64,000 nt of DNA from Microbacterium testaceum StLB037 (GTDB lineage Bacteria; Actinomycetota; Actinomycetes; Actinomycetales; Microbacteriaceae), in the NCBI RefSeq assembly GCF_900104345.1, contig NZ_FNJN01000004.1, positions 248,802-312,801 of the forward strand, written 5' to 3'. Both the position numbers and the translations under genes were made by a program. The notes under the pieces are model-generated. The model did not search any database and was not told where the DNA came from. It saw only the letters and a program-made list of their open reading frames with translations. This document shows positions 26,059-35,320 of this stretch, one piece after another; within the stretch, counting starts at the first letter, position 1; each line of letters begins with the position of its first letter.

Positions 26059-27408
26059 ATGAGCCTCGACACCCTTCCCCTCGTCGGCGGTCCGACCCTT
26101 CCGCAGGAGCGCCGCCTCGTCACCGCCATCCCCGGCCCGCGCTCGCAGGAGCTGCTCGAGCGCAAGGCCGCCGCCGTGGCATCCGGAGTCGGCCACACCG
26201 TGCCGATCCAGGCCGTCGCCGCCGGTGGGGGAGTCGTCGTCGACGCCGACGGTAACTCGCTCATCGACCTCGGCTCGGGCATCGCCGTGACCAGCGTCGG
26301 CAACGCCCACCCCGCGGTCGTGAAGGCCGTGCAGGATCAGGTGGCGGCGTTCACCCACACCTGCTTCATGATCTCGCCGTACGACTCGTACGTCTCCGTC
26401 GCCGAGGCGCTCAACCGCCTCACCCCCGGCGACCACGCCAAGAAGAGCGCGCTGTTCAACTCCGGCGCCGAGGCGGTCGAGAACGCCGTCAAGATCGCCC
26501 GCAAGTTCACCGGTCGTCAGGCCGTCGTCGCGTTCGACCACGCCTATCACGGCCGCACCAACCTCACGATGGCGCTGACGGCCAAGAACATGCCGTACAA
26601 GAGCGGCTTCGGCCCCTTCGCCGCCGAGGTCTACCGCGCTCCGCTGTCGTACCCGTTCCGTGACGGACTCTCGGGACCGGATGCCGCGGCCAAGGCCATC
26701 TCGCTGATCGAGAAGCAGGTCGGCGCCGAGAACCTCGCCGCTGTCATCATCGAGCCCATTCAGGGTGAGGGCGGTTTCATCGTCCCCGCCGACGGCTTCC
26801 TCAACGCGATCGTCGACTGGTGCCGTGACAACGGCGTCGTCTTCATCGCCGACGAGGTGCAGTCGGGCTTCGCCCGCACCGGCGCGATGTTCGCCAGCGA
26901 GCACTTCGGCATTGTGCCCGACCTGGTCACCACGGCCAAGGGCATCGCCGGCGGTCTGCCGCTCGCGGCGGTCACGGGCCGCGCCGAGATCATGGACGCC
27001 ACGCACACCGGCGGCCTCGGCGGCACCTACGGCGGAAACCCGATCGCCTGCGCCGCCGCCCTGGCCTCGATCGACGCCTTCGAGAACGAAGGGTTCGTCG
27101 AGCGCGCCCGCGAGATCGGCGAGCTGCTGCTCGGCCGCCTGCGCGAGATGCAGCAGAGCGACCCGCGCATCGGCGACGTCCGCGGCCACGGCGCGATGAT
27201 CGCCGCCGAATTCGTCGACCCCGCGACCGGTGCGCCGGACGCGGCCCTCACCTCCGCGGTGGCCAAGGCCGCCATCGGCGAGGGCGTGATCGTGCTCACC
27301 TGCGGCACCTACGGCAACGTCATCCGGTTCCTGCCGCCGCTGTCGATCGGCGACGACCTGCTGACCGAGGGTCTCGACGTCGTCGCCGCGGCCCTGGCCC
27401 ACAGCTGA
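26059..27408 (+). CDS. gabT: 4-aminobutyrate (GABA) transaminase
   Basis: A 449-residue class-III PLP aminotransferase that moves the amino group of GABA to 2-oxoglutarate, giving succinate semialdehyde. Family marks are LIDLGSGIAVTSVGNAHPAVVKAVQ, FNSGAEAVENAVKIARKFTGR, AVIIEPIQGEGGF, FIADEVQSGFARTG and TTAKGIAGGLPLAAV, where Lys294 should hold PLP. Length and order fit actinobacterial GabT. An upstream in-frame ATG at 25990 lies inside the control region and is not favoured. Downstream are amine oxidase, permease and semialdehyde dehydrogenase genes completing the route. Confidence 0.92.
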   Translation: MSLDTLPLVGGPTLPQERRLVTAIPGPRSQELLERKAAAVASGVGHTVPIQAVAAGGGVVVDADGNSLIDLGSGIAVTSVGNAHPAVVKAVQDQVAAFTHTCFMISPYDSYVSVAEALNRLTPGDHAKKSALFNSGAEAVENAVKIARKFTGRQAVVAFDHAYHGRTNLTMALTAKNMPYKSGFGPFAAEVYRAPLSYPFRDGLSGPDAAAKAISLIEKQVGAENLAAVIIEPIQGEGGFIVPADGFLNAIVDWCRDNGVVFIADEVQSGFARTGAMFASEHFGIVPDLVTTAKGIAGGLPLAAVTGRAEIMDATHTGGLGGTYGGNPIACAAALASIDAFENEGFVERAREIGELLLGRLREMQQSDPRIGDVRGHGAMIAAEFVDPATGAPDAALTSAVAKAAIGEGVIVLTCGTYGNVIRFLPPLSIGDDLLTEGLDVVAAALAHS

Positions 27409-27415
27409 CAGCCGT

Positions 27416-27456
27416 CCCGACGGCGGCGGAAGACCCGAGAGCCCGCCGCCGTCGGG
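27416..27456 (+). terminator. GC-rich hairpin between gabT and the amine oxidase gene
   Basis: CCCGACGGCGGCGG (27416-27429) and CCGCCGCCGTCGGG (27443-27456) form a perfect 14-bp stem with a 13-base loop. No U-tract. It may end part of the gabT transcript or stabilise it. Confidence 0.6.
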
Positions 27457-27501
27457 GCCACTCCGAGTTCGCACAGACGCACGACAAGTAAGGACGCTTT
27501 C

Positions 27502-28962
27502 ATGGACGAGATCACCCGCGACGTGGTCGTCATCGGAGCCGGCGCCGCCGGCCTCACCGCCGCAAACGACCTGCGCAAGGCCGGCCTCTCGGTCGTCGTG
27601 CTCGAGGCTCGCGACCGCGTCGGCGGTCGCCTCTGGACCGACGTCATCGACGGCGCCATGCTCGAGCTCGGCGGCCAGTGGGTCTCGCCCGACCAGCAGG
27701 CCCTCATCGACACCGCCGCCGACCTCGGCCTGCCCCTGTACAGCCGCTACCGCGAGGGCGACAGCGTGTACGTCGGTCCCGACGGTGAGGCGAAGCGGTT
27801 CACGGGCGAGATGTTCCCGGTCGCGCCCGAGACCGAGAAGGTCATCGACGAGGTCACCGCGCGCCTCGACGCCATGGTCGCCGAGATCGACCCCGACCGG
27901 CCGTGGGCGCACCCCCGAGCCGCGGAGTGGGATGCGATCTCGTGGGACGCGTGGCTCCGCCAGCAGACCGACGACGACGAGGCGATCCGCAACCTCGCGT
28001 TCGCCACGGGCTCGGCGATGCTCACCAAGCCCACGCACACGTTCTCGCTGCTGCAGTCGCTGCACATGGCGGCATCCGCGGGCTCGTACTCGAACCTCGT
28101 CGACGCCGACTTCATCCTCGACAAGCGCGTGGTCGGCGGTCTCCAGCAGGTGCCCGAGATGCTCGCCGAGCGTCTGGGCGACGACGTCATCGTCAACCAG
28201 CCGGTGCGCCGCATCGTCTGGGGTGCCGAGGCGCCGACGCCCGCTCGCTCCGCCGACAGCGCGACGGGGCAGCGGGTCGACGACCTGCGCGCCCTGACCG
28301 CGCGCGTCGACGCGGCGAAGTCCTCGACCGACGGCGTCACCGTGATCGCCGACGGCGCGACGGTCCGCGCGCGCTTCGCGATCCTCGCCCTCGCGCCGGT
28401 GCTGTACTCGCGCATCTCGTTCGAGCCCCCGCTGCCGCGCCTGCAGCACCAGATGCACCAGCACATCTCCATGGGCTTCGTCATCAAGGTGCACGCCGTC
28501 TACGAGACGCCGTTCTGGCGCGAGAAGGGCCTGTCGGGCACCGCCTTCAGCCCCTACGAGCTCGCCCACGAGGCCTACGACAACACCAACCACGGCGACG
28601 AGCGCGGAACCCTCGTGGGCTTCGTCTCGGACCACAACGCCGACGACCTGTTCCGGCTCAGCGCCGAGGAGCGCCGCGAGCGCATCCTCGAGTCGCTGTC
28701 GCACTACTACGGCCCCGAAGCGAAGAACCCCGTCGTCTACTACGAGAGCGACTGGGGCACCGAGGAGTGGACCCGCGGGGCGTACGCCGCGAGCTTCGAC
28801 ATGGGCGGTCTGCACCGCTACGGTGCCGACCTCCGCGAGCCCGTCGGCGCGATCCACCTCGCGTGCAGCGACATGGCCGGTGCCGGGTTCCAGCACGTCG
28901 ACGGCGCCATCCGTCAGGGCCGCCGCGCCGCCGCCGAGATCCTCGAGCGGACGCGCGGATGA
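27502..28962 (+). CDS. puo: Flavin monoamine oxidase, probable putrescine oxidase
   Basis: A 486-residue FAD enzyme. The N-terminal dinucleotide fold is VVVIGAGAAGLTAANDLRKAGLSVVVLEARDRVGGR, followed by ELGGQWVSPDQ; the C-terminal FAD part is IHLACSDMAGAGFQHVDGAIRQGRRAA. The form resembles actinobacterial putrescine oxidases, which turn putrescine into 4-aminobutanal, ammonia and peroxide. Here the chain carries an insert around residues 245-275. Location between gabT and a semialdehyde dehydrogenase supports a putrescine-to-succinate route. TAAGGA at 27489-27494 precedes the ATG. Other amines are possible substrates. Confidence 0.82.
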   Translation: MDEITRDVVVIGAGAAGLTAANDLRKAGLSVVVLEARDRVGGRLWTDVIDGAMLELGGQWVSPDQQALIDTAADLGLPLYSRYREGDSVYVGPDGEAKRFTGEMFPVAPETEKVIDEVTARLDAMVAEIDPDRPWAHPRAAEWDAISWDAWLRQQTDDDEAIRNLAFATGSAMLTKPTHTFSLLQSLHMAASAGSYSNLVDADFILDKRVVGGLQQVPEMLAERLGDDVIVNQPVRRIVWGAEAPTPARSADSATGQRVDDLRALTARVDAAKSSTDGVTVIADGATVRARFAILALAPVLYSRISFEPPLPRLQHQMHQHISMGFVIKVHAVYETPFWREKGLSGTAFSPYELAHEAYDNTNHGDERGTLVGFVSDHNADDLFRLSAEERRERILESLSHYYGPEAKNPVVYYESDWGTEEWTRGAYAASFDMGGLHRYGADLREPVGAIHLACSDMAGAGFQHVDGAIRQGRRAAAEILERTRG

Positions 28963-29831
28963 CCGCGCGCCGCGTGGTCGTCGGATACACCGCGACCGAC
29001 GCCGGTGCCGACGCGCTCGCGCTCGGGGCGCGTCTGGGCGCGGCCCTCGACGCCCCCGTGCACGCAGTGGTCGTGCTTCCCTCCGCCGAGAACAACGTCT
29101 CGATCCCGACCGATGCCGGCTACGAGCGGCTCGTGCAGGACACCGCCCGCGGCTGGTTGCGCGAGGCCGTGGCACCGTACCCCGGCATTCGCGGTCACGT
29201 CCGCTTCGCGCAGGCGGTGTCGGACGGTCTCGTCGCCGCCGCCGAGGAGTTCGACGCCGGCGTGATTGTCGTCGGTACCGGCGGGGGAGGGCCGCGCGGT
29301 CGACACCGCCTCGGCACCACCGCCGAAGAGCTCGTGCATTCAGCGCCCGTCCCGGTCGCCCTCGCCCCCGAGGGCGCGCGCGACGTCGACCCGGGTGTGG
29401 GGCTCCCGCGCATCACCGCCGCGATCGGCACGCGCCCCGGGGCGGACGTCCTGCTCGAGACGGCGGCATCCGTCTCCCGCCGGGCGAAGGCACTGCTGCG
29501 ACTCCTCTCGCTCGCGGGCGTCGATCTTCCGGGGCGCGTCGACGCGTCGCTGACCCGGCTGACCGGTCAGGCCCACGCCGAGAGCGTGCTGGAGTCGGTC
29601 CGCGCCGCCCTCCCCGCCGAGATCGAGGCCGAGGCCCTGGTCGGAGCCGGATCCGACATCGAGGACGCGGTCTCTCGCATCGACTGGATGCCGGGCGAAG
29701 TCGCCCTGGTCGGCTCGAGCCGTCTCGCGCAACCGCGTCGCCTCTTCCTCGGTTCCACCGCCGGGCGCATCCTGCGCGCCCTTCCCGTCCCCATGATCGT
29801 GGTGCCCCGCACCTCGGAGGCTTCCTCATGA
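28959..29831 (+). CDS. Universal stress protein, two tandem Usp domains
   Basis: A 290-residue cytoplasmic protein made of two Usp folds. Each ends in the ATP-binding pattern G-2X-G-9X-G(S/T): VGTGGGGPRGRHRLGTTAEEL in the first and VGSSRLAQPRRLFLGSTAGR in the second. It overlaps the oxidase stop (ATGA) and the next permease start (ATGA), so it is translated with them. Usp proteins often accompany amine or amino acid transporters; it may tune the permease to energy state. Confidence 0.82.
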   Translation: MTARRVVVGYTATDAGADALALGARLGAALDAPVHAVVVLPSAENNVSIPTDAGYERLVQDTARGWLREAVAPYPGIRGHVRFAQAVSDGLVAAAEEFDAGVIVVGTGGGGPRGRHRLGTTAEELVHSAPVPVALAPEGARDVDPGVGLPRITAAIGTRPGADVLLETAASVSRRAKALLRLLSLAGVDLPGRVDASLTRLTGQAHAESVLESVRAALPAEIEAEALVGAGSDIEDAVSRIDWMPGEVALVGSSRLAQPRRLFLGSTAGRILRALPVPMIVVPRTSEASS

Positions 29832-31390
29832 CCACCCCTCGCAACGACGCGAGCCCCGCACCCGACAGCGCCGTCACCACCGGCATCTCCAACAAGGGAC
29901 TCCGCGTCGGCTCGATCGGCATGATCGGCGCCGTCGTCATCGGCGTCTCGACCATCGCGCCCGCCTACACGCTCACCGGAGCGCTCGGCCCGACCGTCTC
30001 GGCGGTCGGCTTCCAGGTGCCGGCGATCATCCTCGTCGGGTTCATCCCGATGCTGCTGGTGGCCCTCGGCTATCGAGAACTGAATTCGCGGATGCCGGAT
30101 GCCGGCACCTCCTTCACCTGGGCGGCTCGAGCCTTCGGCCCCTGGGTCGGGTGGATGGCCGGGTGGGGCCTGATCGCCGCCACGGTCATCGTGCTGTCGA
30201 ACCTGGCCGGCATCGCCGTCGACTTCCTGTTCCTGCTGATCGCACAGGTCACGGGCAACCCCGAGATCGCCGAGCTCACGCGGGTCGTCCCGATCAACAT
30301 CGCGGTGTGCCTGCTGTTCATGCTGCTGGCGACGATCGTGTCGTACCGCGACCTGCAGACCACGCAGCGTCTGCAGTACGGTCTCGTCGGCTTCCAGATC
30401 GTCGTGCTGCTCGTCTTCGCCGGCGCCGCGGTCGTCGAGATGATGAACGGCAACGCGTTCGATGCGAGCCCGGTGCAGCTGTCGTGGTTCAACCCCTTCG
30501 AGGTCGACTCGTTCAGCGCGTTCGCCGCCGGGCTCTCGCTGTCGATCTTCATCTTCTGGGGATGGGACGTCATCCTCACCATGAACGAAGAGACGAAGGA
30601 CCCCGACAAGACGCCCGGTCGGGCCGCCACCGTGACGGTGTTCCTCATCGTGGCGCTGTACCTGCTGATCGCCGTCGCGCTGCTGATGTTCGCCGGCAAC
30701 GGCACGGGGGAGCTGGGCCTGGGCAACGAGGACATCCAGGAGAACGTCTTCTTCCACCTGTCGGGGCCGATTCTCGGGCCGCTCGCGTTCCTCGTCTCGC
30801 TCGCGGTGCTCACCAGCTCGGCATCCTCGCTGCAGGCGACCTTCGTGGGCCCGGCGCGCACGCTTCTGGCCATGGCGCACTACGACGCTCTTCCCAAAAA
30901 GTTCGCCAAGGTCAGCCCGCGCTTCTTCACCCCCGGCTACGCCACCATCGTCTCGGCGATCGTCGCCTCGGTGTTCTACGCGGTCATGCGCGTGCTCAGC
31001 GAGAACGTGCTGACCGACACGATCACGGCCCTCGGCGCGATGATCTGCTTCTACTACGGGCTCACCGCGTTCGCGTGCGTCTGGTACTTCCGCAAGCAGT
31101 GGTTCGACTCGGTGCGCAACGTCCTCCTGACGCTGCTCGCGCCCCTCGTGGGCGGCGTGATCCTCGCGGTGCTGTTCGTGACCACCCTCATCGACAGTGC
31201 CAGCCCCGACTACGGCTCGGGCTCGGAGATCGGCGGTGTGGGTCTCGTGTTCGTGATCACGGTCGTCATCATCGTCGCGGGCCTCGTCCTCATGGTCGCG
31301 CAGCGCATCGCCAGCCCCGGCTTCTTCCGGGGTGAGACCCTGGGTCGCGAAGCGCCCGCCAGCGCCCGCCGCCGCCGCATCACGTCCTGA
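29828..31390 (+). CDS. APC-family amino acid/polyamine permease
   Basis: A 520-residue transporter with about 12 spans. The N-terminal GSIGMIGAVVIGVSTIAPAYTLTGALGP is the APC substrate/ion loop, and ELNSRMPDAGTSFTWAARAFGPWVGWMAGW is highly typical of the superfamily. The context of putrescine oxidase, GABA transaminase and dehydrogenase points to putrescine or GABA as substrate. Overlaps the Usp gene by four bases. Confidence 0.85.
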   Translation: MTTPRNDASPAPDSAVTTGISNKGLRVGSIGMIGAVVIGVSTIAPAYTLTGALGPTVSAVGFQVPAIILVGFIPMLLVALGYRELNSRMPDAGTSFTWAARAFGPWVGWMAGWGLIAATVIVLSNLAGIAVDFLFLLIAQVTGNPEIAELTRVVPINIAVCLLFMLLATIVSYRDLQTTQRLQYGLVGFQIVVLLVFAGAAVVEMMNGNAFDASPVQLSWFNPFEVDSFSAFAAGLSLSIFIFWGWDVILTMNEETKDPDKTPGRAATVTVFLIVALYLLIAVALLMFAGNGTGELGLGNEDIQENVFFHLSGPILGPLAFLVSLAVLTSSASSLQATFVGPARTLLAMAHYDALPKKFAKVSPRFFTPGYATIVSAIVASVFYAVMRVLSENVLTDTITALGAMICFYYGLTAFACVWYFRKQWFDSVRNVLLTLLAPLVGGVILAVLFVTTLIDSASPDYGSGSEIGGVGLVFVITVVIIVAGLVLMVAQRIASPGFFRGETLGREAPASARRRRITS

Positions 31391-31412
31391 CAACGAAACG
31401 AAAAGGAGCACC

Positions 31413-32774
31413 ATGAGCGACTACGCCGTCGTCAATCCCGCCACCGGTGAGACCCTCGCCGAGTACGACACGCTGAGCGATTCCGGGGTCGAAGAGGCCA
31501 TCGCCTCCGCCCACGACGGATACCGCGTCTGGTCGCGCACCGCCCCGGCCGAGCGCGCCGAGGCCCTGCGCCGCGTCGCTCAGTTGCACCGTGATCGGCG
31601 TGACGATCTCGCCGCGATCATCGTGCGCGAGATGGGCAAGCCGCTCGAGGCCGCCCTCGGCGAGGTCGACTTCGCCGCCGACATCACCGAGTACTACGCC
31701 GACAACATCGACAAGATCACGGGCGACAGCCCTCTCGAGATCCTGGGCGCGGGCACCGCGGTCATCCGCCGGTCGCCGCTGGGCGTGCTGCTCGGCATCA
31801 TGCCGTGGAACTTCCCGTACTACCAGGTTGCCCGGTTCGCCGCCCCGAACCTCGCGGTCGGCAACACCATCCTCCTCAAGCACGCGCCGCAGTGCCCGGA
31901 GTCGGCCGAGGCGCTCCAGGCGATCTACCGCGACGCCGGGCTCCCCGAGGGCGCGTACGTGAACATCCGCGCGACCAACGACCAGGCGGCGACCATCATC
32001 GCCGACCGTCGCGTCCAGGGCGTCTCGGTCACCGGTTCCGAGCGCGCGGGTGCGGCGGTCGCCGAGATCGCGGGCCGCAACCTCAAGAAGGTCGCGCTCG
32101 AGCTCGGCGGGTCCGACCCCTTCATCCTGCTGTCGACGGATGATCTGGATGCCGCTGTGCAGTCGGCCGTCGACGCGCGCCTCGACAACAACGGGCAGTC
32201 GTGCAACGGCGCCAAGCGGTTCCTCGTGATCGACGAGCTCTACGACGCCTTCCTCGAGAAGTTCACGGCGGCGCTGGGCGAGGCGAAGGTCGGCGACCCC
32301 TTCGCCGACGACACCGTGCTCGGCCCTCTGTCGTCTCTCGCGGCGGCTGAGCGCCTCGACGAGCAGGTGCAGCGCGCGGTGGCCCAGGGGGCGACCGTGG
32401 AGGTCGGCGGAACCCGCGACGGCGCCTTCTTCCCTGGGACCGTCCTCACCGGCGTCACGAGCGAGATGGACGCGTACGGCGAAGAGTTCTTCGGGCCCGT
32501 CGGTACCGTCTACCGCGTCTCGAGCGAGGACGAGGCGGTCGATCTCGCTAACGACACCGGATACGGCCTCGGCTCGTACGTCTTCACGACGGATGCCGAG
32601 CAGGCTCAGCGCATCGCGGATCGCATCGAGGCCGGCATGGTCTACGTCAACGTGGTCCTCGCCGACTCGCCCGAGCTGCCGTTCGGCGGGGTCAAGCGCA
32701 GCGGCACCTCGCGCGAGATGGGTCTGCTGGCGGCCGACGAGTTCGTCAACAAGAAGCTCATCCGCACGGCGTGA
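31413..32774 (+). CDS. NAD(P)-dependent semialdehyde dehydrogenase (succinate semialdehyde type, Sad/YneI-like)
   Basis: A 453-residue aldehyde dehydrogenase. GIMPWNFPYYQVARFAAPNLAVGNTILLKHAPQCPESA is the cofactor-binding part, with the KHAP form typical of the YneI group; ELGGSDPFI supplies the general base Glu; NNGQSCNGAKR gives the catalytic Cys264. It would oxidise succinate semialdehyde to succinate, and might also take 4-aminobutanal from the oxidase. AAAAGGAG at 31401-31408 precedes the ATG. It ends the catabolic operon before a strong terminator. Confidence 0.87.
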   Translation: MSDYAVVNPATGETLAEYDTLSDSGVEEAIASAHDGYRVWSRTAPAERAEALRRVAQLHRDRRDDLAAIIVREMGKPLEAALGEVDFAADITEYYADNIDKITGDSPLEILGAGTAVIRRSPLGVLLGIMPWNFPYYQVARFAAPNLAVGNTILLKHAPQCPESAEALQAIYRDAGLPEGAYVNIRATNDQAATIIADRRVQGVSVTGSERAGAAVAEIAGRNLKKVALELGGSDPFILLSTDDLDAAVQSAVDARLDNNGQSCNGAKRFLVIDELYDAFLEKFTAALGEAKVGDPFADDTVLGPLSSLAAAERLDEQVQRAVAQGATVEVGGTRDGAFFPGTVLTGVTSEMDAYGEEFFGPVGTVYRVSSEDEAVDLANDTGYGLGSYVFTTDAEQAQRIADRIEAGMVYVNVVLADSPELPFGGVKRSGTSREMGLLAADEFVNKKLIRTA

Positions 32775-32780
32775 TTCCCG

Positions 32781-32818
32781 GGCGTCTCCCGACACGGTCC
32801 TTCGTGTCGGGAGACGCC
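32781..32818 (+). terminator. Terminator of the putrescine/GABA operon
   Basis: GGCGTCTCCCGACAC (32781-32795) and GTGTCGGGAGACGCC (32804-32818) form a perfect 15-bp stem with an 8-base loop right after the dehydrogenase stop. Confidence 0.8.
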
Positions 32819-32944
32819 GACTCTCCTACGCGCGGTGTCCCTCGAGTGGCCTCGGTTCGCCAGCCCGGAGGACATGACATAGACTGGGGAGTGCAGTCGA
32901 AATCTGCATTCTTTCGCCGTGCCCCCGGGCACGTGGCATTCCTC

Positions 32945-32998
32945 CCCGAGGGATTCCAGGCGGAAAGAGGGCCGGTTTCGAATCCTGGATCCCTCGGG
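32945..32998. repeat. Long inverted repeat just upstream of tRNA-Trp
   Basis: The left arm 32945-32960 (begins CCCGAGGGATTCCAGG) pairs with the right arm 32984-32998 (CCTGGATCCCTCGGG) with one bulged base, around a 23-base loop. It lies 6 bases before the tRNA. It may be an RNA processing or termination structure, or a repeat relic. Confidence 0.6.
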
Positions 32999-33003
32999 AT
33001 CTT

Positions 33004-33076
<73 letters not shown>

Positions 33077-33118
33077 CGCACAGCGCACGCTGGCACAGAC
33101 ACAGACCTAGGTGGTTCG

Positions 33119-33394
33119 ATGACGCAGGACGAGGCGAAGGGCGAGATCGTCGCTGAGCGCGGCGCGCCCCGCGAGAAGAAGCTCAACTTCTTCGCGCGGA
33201 TCGCCCTCTTCATTCGTCAGGTCTTCGCGGAACTGCGCAAGGTCGTCACGCCGACGCGGCAGGAGCTGATCAAGTTCACCGCCGTCGTCCTCGGGTTCGT
33301 CGTCGTCATGATGGCGATCGTCTACGGCCTCGACGTGTTGTTCGTGTGGATCACCACCGCCGTCTTCGGCGTCCCCGGTACCGCCGGCGCCTGA
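33119..33394 (+). CDS. secE: Preprotein translocase subunit SecE
   Basis: A 91-residue protein of the SecYEG channel. A charged N-terminal segment and the amphipathic KLNFFARIALFIRQVFAELRKVVTPTRQEL, typical of SecE, lead into one membrane span (FTAVVLGFVVVMMAIVYGLDVLFVW). The ATG at 33119 follows an AGGTGG-like site; a longer in-frame start would run into the tRNA and is rejected. It is followed by nusG. Confidence 0.93.
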   Translation: MTQDEAKGEIVAERGAPREKKLNFFARIALFIRQVFAELRKVVTPTRQELIKFTAVVLGFVVVMMAIVYGLDVLFVWITTAVFGVPGTAGA

Positions 33395-33454
33395 CCGGCG
33401 TCTGGGCGGACGCGCGGCGCCAGGAGCGGCCGCCACTGAACGGAAGAGATCACA

Positions 33455-34579
33455 GTGTCTGAAAGATATGTCGACGACGCCGACTGGGCGACGGCCGCTG
33501 AGCAGTCCAGCGAGGACGACGAAGCCCAAGAGGGCAACGTGCTCGAGTCCCAGGAGCGCGCCTCCGACTCGGCCGAGCACACGGCCGTCCACATCGTCGA
33601 CGACGAGACCGACACCGACGACGCCGACCTCGGCGACATCGACATCACCGACCCGGAGGCGGACGCGATCGTGAACGACGCTCTCGAGATCGACGAGACC
33701 AGCGAGGCCGAGGCCGCCGCCGAGGTCCTCACCGACGCCCTCGCCGAGGAGCAGGCCGAAGAGGCCGCCGAGGCTGCCGACGAGGTCACCCCCTACGACG
33801 GCCCCGACGTCAACGGCGAGCCCGACGCTCCCGTGCTCGACGAGGACTTCGTCGACGAGGTCTCCGCCGCGGCATCCGTCGTCGACGAGGCCGAGGCAGC
33901 CGAGTCGCCGGCCGACGCCGCGACCGATGTCGACGCCGACGACACCGACGAAGACGCCGACCCGTACGAGGCGTTCCGCGCCGAGCTGCGCTCGCTCCCC
34001 GGCAAGTGGTTCGTCATCCACTCCTACGCCGGTTTCGAGCGCAAGGTGAAGGCCAACATCGAGCAGCGCAAGTCGACGCTCGAGGTCGAGGACGACATCT
34101 ACCAGGTCGAGGTCCCCATGGAGGACGTCGTCGAGATCAAGAACGGCCAGCGCAAGATGGTCAACCGCGTGCGCATCCCCGGCTACGTGCTGGTGCGCAT
34201 GGACCTCAACGAAGACACCTGGTCGGTCGTCCGTCACACCCCCGGTGTCACCGGCTTCGTGGGCAACGCCCACAACCCGACGCCGCTGCGTTTCGAAGAG
34301 GCCTTCAACATGCTGAAGAGCCTCGTCGAGGTCAAGGAGTCCGCTCCCGTCAAGGGCGCCGCGGCCAAGGGCTCGGCCACCACGGCTCGCGTCATCCCCG
34401 CCGAGGTCGACTTCGAGACCGGCGAGACCATCACGATCAAGGAAGGCTCGTTCGCGGGCCTGCCCGGCACGATCAGCGAGATCAAGCCCGAGAGCGGCAA
34501 GCTCACGGTGTTGGTGTCGCTCTTCGAGCGCGAGACTCCGGTCGAGCTGTCGTTCGACCAGGTCACCAAGATGATCTGA
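33455..34579 (+). CDS. nusG: Transcription termination/antitermination protein NusG with long acidic N-terminus
   Basis: A 374-residue NusG, about twice the E. coli length. The first 175 or so residues are very acidic and alanine-rich, low in complexity (runs such as [18 protein letters not shown]), and probably disordered. The NGN domain starts at [22 protein letters not shown] and the KOW domain is seen as [19 protein letters not shown]. The protein binds RNA polymerase, Rho and ribosome-linked factors. GTG at 33455 is used as start. A strong hairpin follows the stop. Confidence 0.93.
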   Translation: MSERYVDDADWATAAEQSSEDDEAQEGNVLESQERASDSAEHTAVHIVDDETDTDDADLGDIDITDPEADAIVNDALEIDETSEAEAAAEVLTDALAEEQAEEAAEAADEVTPYDGPDVNGEPDAPVLDEDFVDEVSAAASVVDEAEAAESPADAATDVDADDTDEDADPYEAFRAELRSLPGKWFVIHSYAGFERKVKANIEQRKSTLEVEDDIYQVEVPMEDVVEIKNGQRKMVNRVRIPGYVLVRMDLNEDTWSVVRHTPGVTGFVGNAHNPTPLRFEEAFNMLKSLVEVKESAPVKGAAAKGSATTARVIPAEVDFETGETITIKEGSFAGLPGTISEIKPESGKLTVLVSLFERETPVELSFDQVTKMI

Positions 34580-34598
34580 CGCCACCCGCGTCTCTCAC

Positions 34599-34633
34599 GA
34601 ACGCCCCGCACGGCTCCGGCCGGCGGGGCGTTC
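34599..34633 (+). terminator. Terminator after nusG
   Basis: GAACGCCCCGC (34599-34609) and GCGGGGCGTTC (34623-34633) form a perfect 11-bp stem with a 13-base loop. Confidence 0.75.
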
Positions 34634-34769
34634 GTCGCTCCCGCGCTCCCGCCCCGCCGTCGCTCCCGCGCCCTCACGATGGTGGGAGTGGGATGGCGGT
34701 GGGGGAGCGCGGCGGGCGCGCGAGCGGGGGAGAGAGGGAGCGAGGGATGCCGAAACGCCGGGCGTCGCG

Positions 34770-34775
34770 TACAAT
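34770..34775 (+). promoter_or_regulatory. -10 element of the rplK-rplA operon
   Basis: TACAAT at 34770-34775 is a near-consensus -10, about 100 bases before rplK, leaving a leader of about 95 bases in which L1 autoregulation could act. No good -35 is seen. Confidence 0.6.
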
Positions 34776-34877
34776 GGCAAGGTTGCGTGCGTCAGTGCGC
34801 AACGACCGCTGTCCGGAACCGCCGGATGTGCGGGAGAGAGGGAGCCGCGAGGCCCCCGCTCGAGAGAGGAAAAGGAT

Positions 34878-35309
34878 ATGGCACCCAAGAAAAAGGTGAC
34901 CGGCCTGATCAAGCTCCAGATCAAGGCAGGCGCGGCCAACCCCGCGCCGCCGATCGGTCCGGCGCTCGGTCAGCACGGCGTCAACATCATGGAGTTCTGC
35001 AAGGCCTACAACGCGGCGACCGAAGCCCAGCGCGGCAACGTCATCCCCGTTGAGATCACGGTCTACGAAGACCGCAGCTTCACCTTCATCCTGAAGACCC
35101 CGCCGGCGGCGGAGCTCATCAAGAAGGCAGCCGGACTGGCCAAGGGCTCGTCCACGCCGCACACGGTCAAGGTGGGCAAGCTCACCAAGGACCAGGTTCG
35201 CGAGATCGCCACCACGAAGCAGCCCGACCTGAACGCGAACGACATCGAGGCCGCCTCGAAGATCATCGCCGGCACCGCCCGTTCCATGGGCATCACGGTC
35301 GAGGACTGA
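34878..35309 (+). CDS. rplK: 50S ribosomal protein L11
   Basis: A 143-residue L11 with the classic start [41 protein letters not shown] and C-terminal rRNA-binding domain ([20 protein letters not shown]). It forms the GTPase-associated centre of the large subunit. AGAGAGGAAAAGG precedes the ATG. It is 11 bases upstream of rplA. Confidence 0.97.
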   Translation: MAPKKKVTGLIKLQIKAGAANPAPPIGPALGQHGVNIMEFCKAYNAATEAQRGNVIPVEITVYEDRSFTFILKTPPAAELIKKAAGLAKGSSTPHTVKVGKLTKDQVREIATTKQPDLNANDIEAASKIIAGTARSMGITVED

Positions 35310-35320
35310 GGGAGATAACA

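Noticed and set aside
25780..29175. 1,131-codon minus-strand open frame
   Set aside because: Antisense to gabT, the oxidase and Usp genes; composition (Arg/Asp/Val/His-rich, no domain) is that of a high-GC shadow frame.
32965..32990. Second tRNA upstream of tRNA-Trp
   Set aside because: GGTTTCGAATCC resembles a T-loop, but no acceptor, D-arm or anticodon stem can be formed; the surrounding bases form a long simple hairpin instead.
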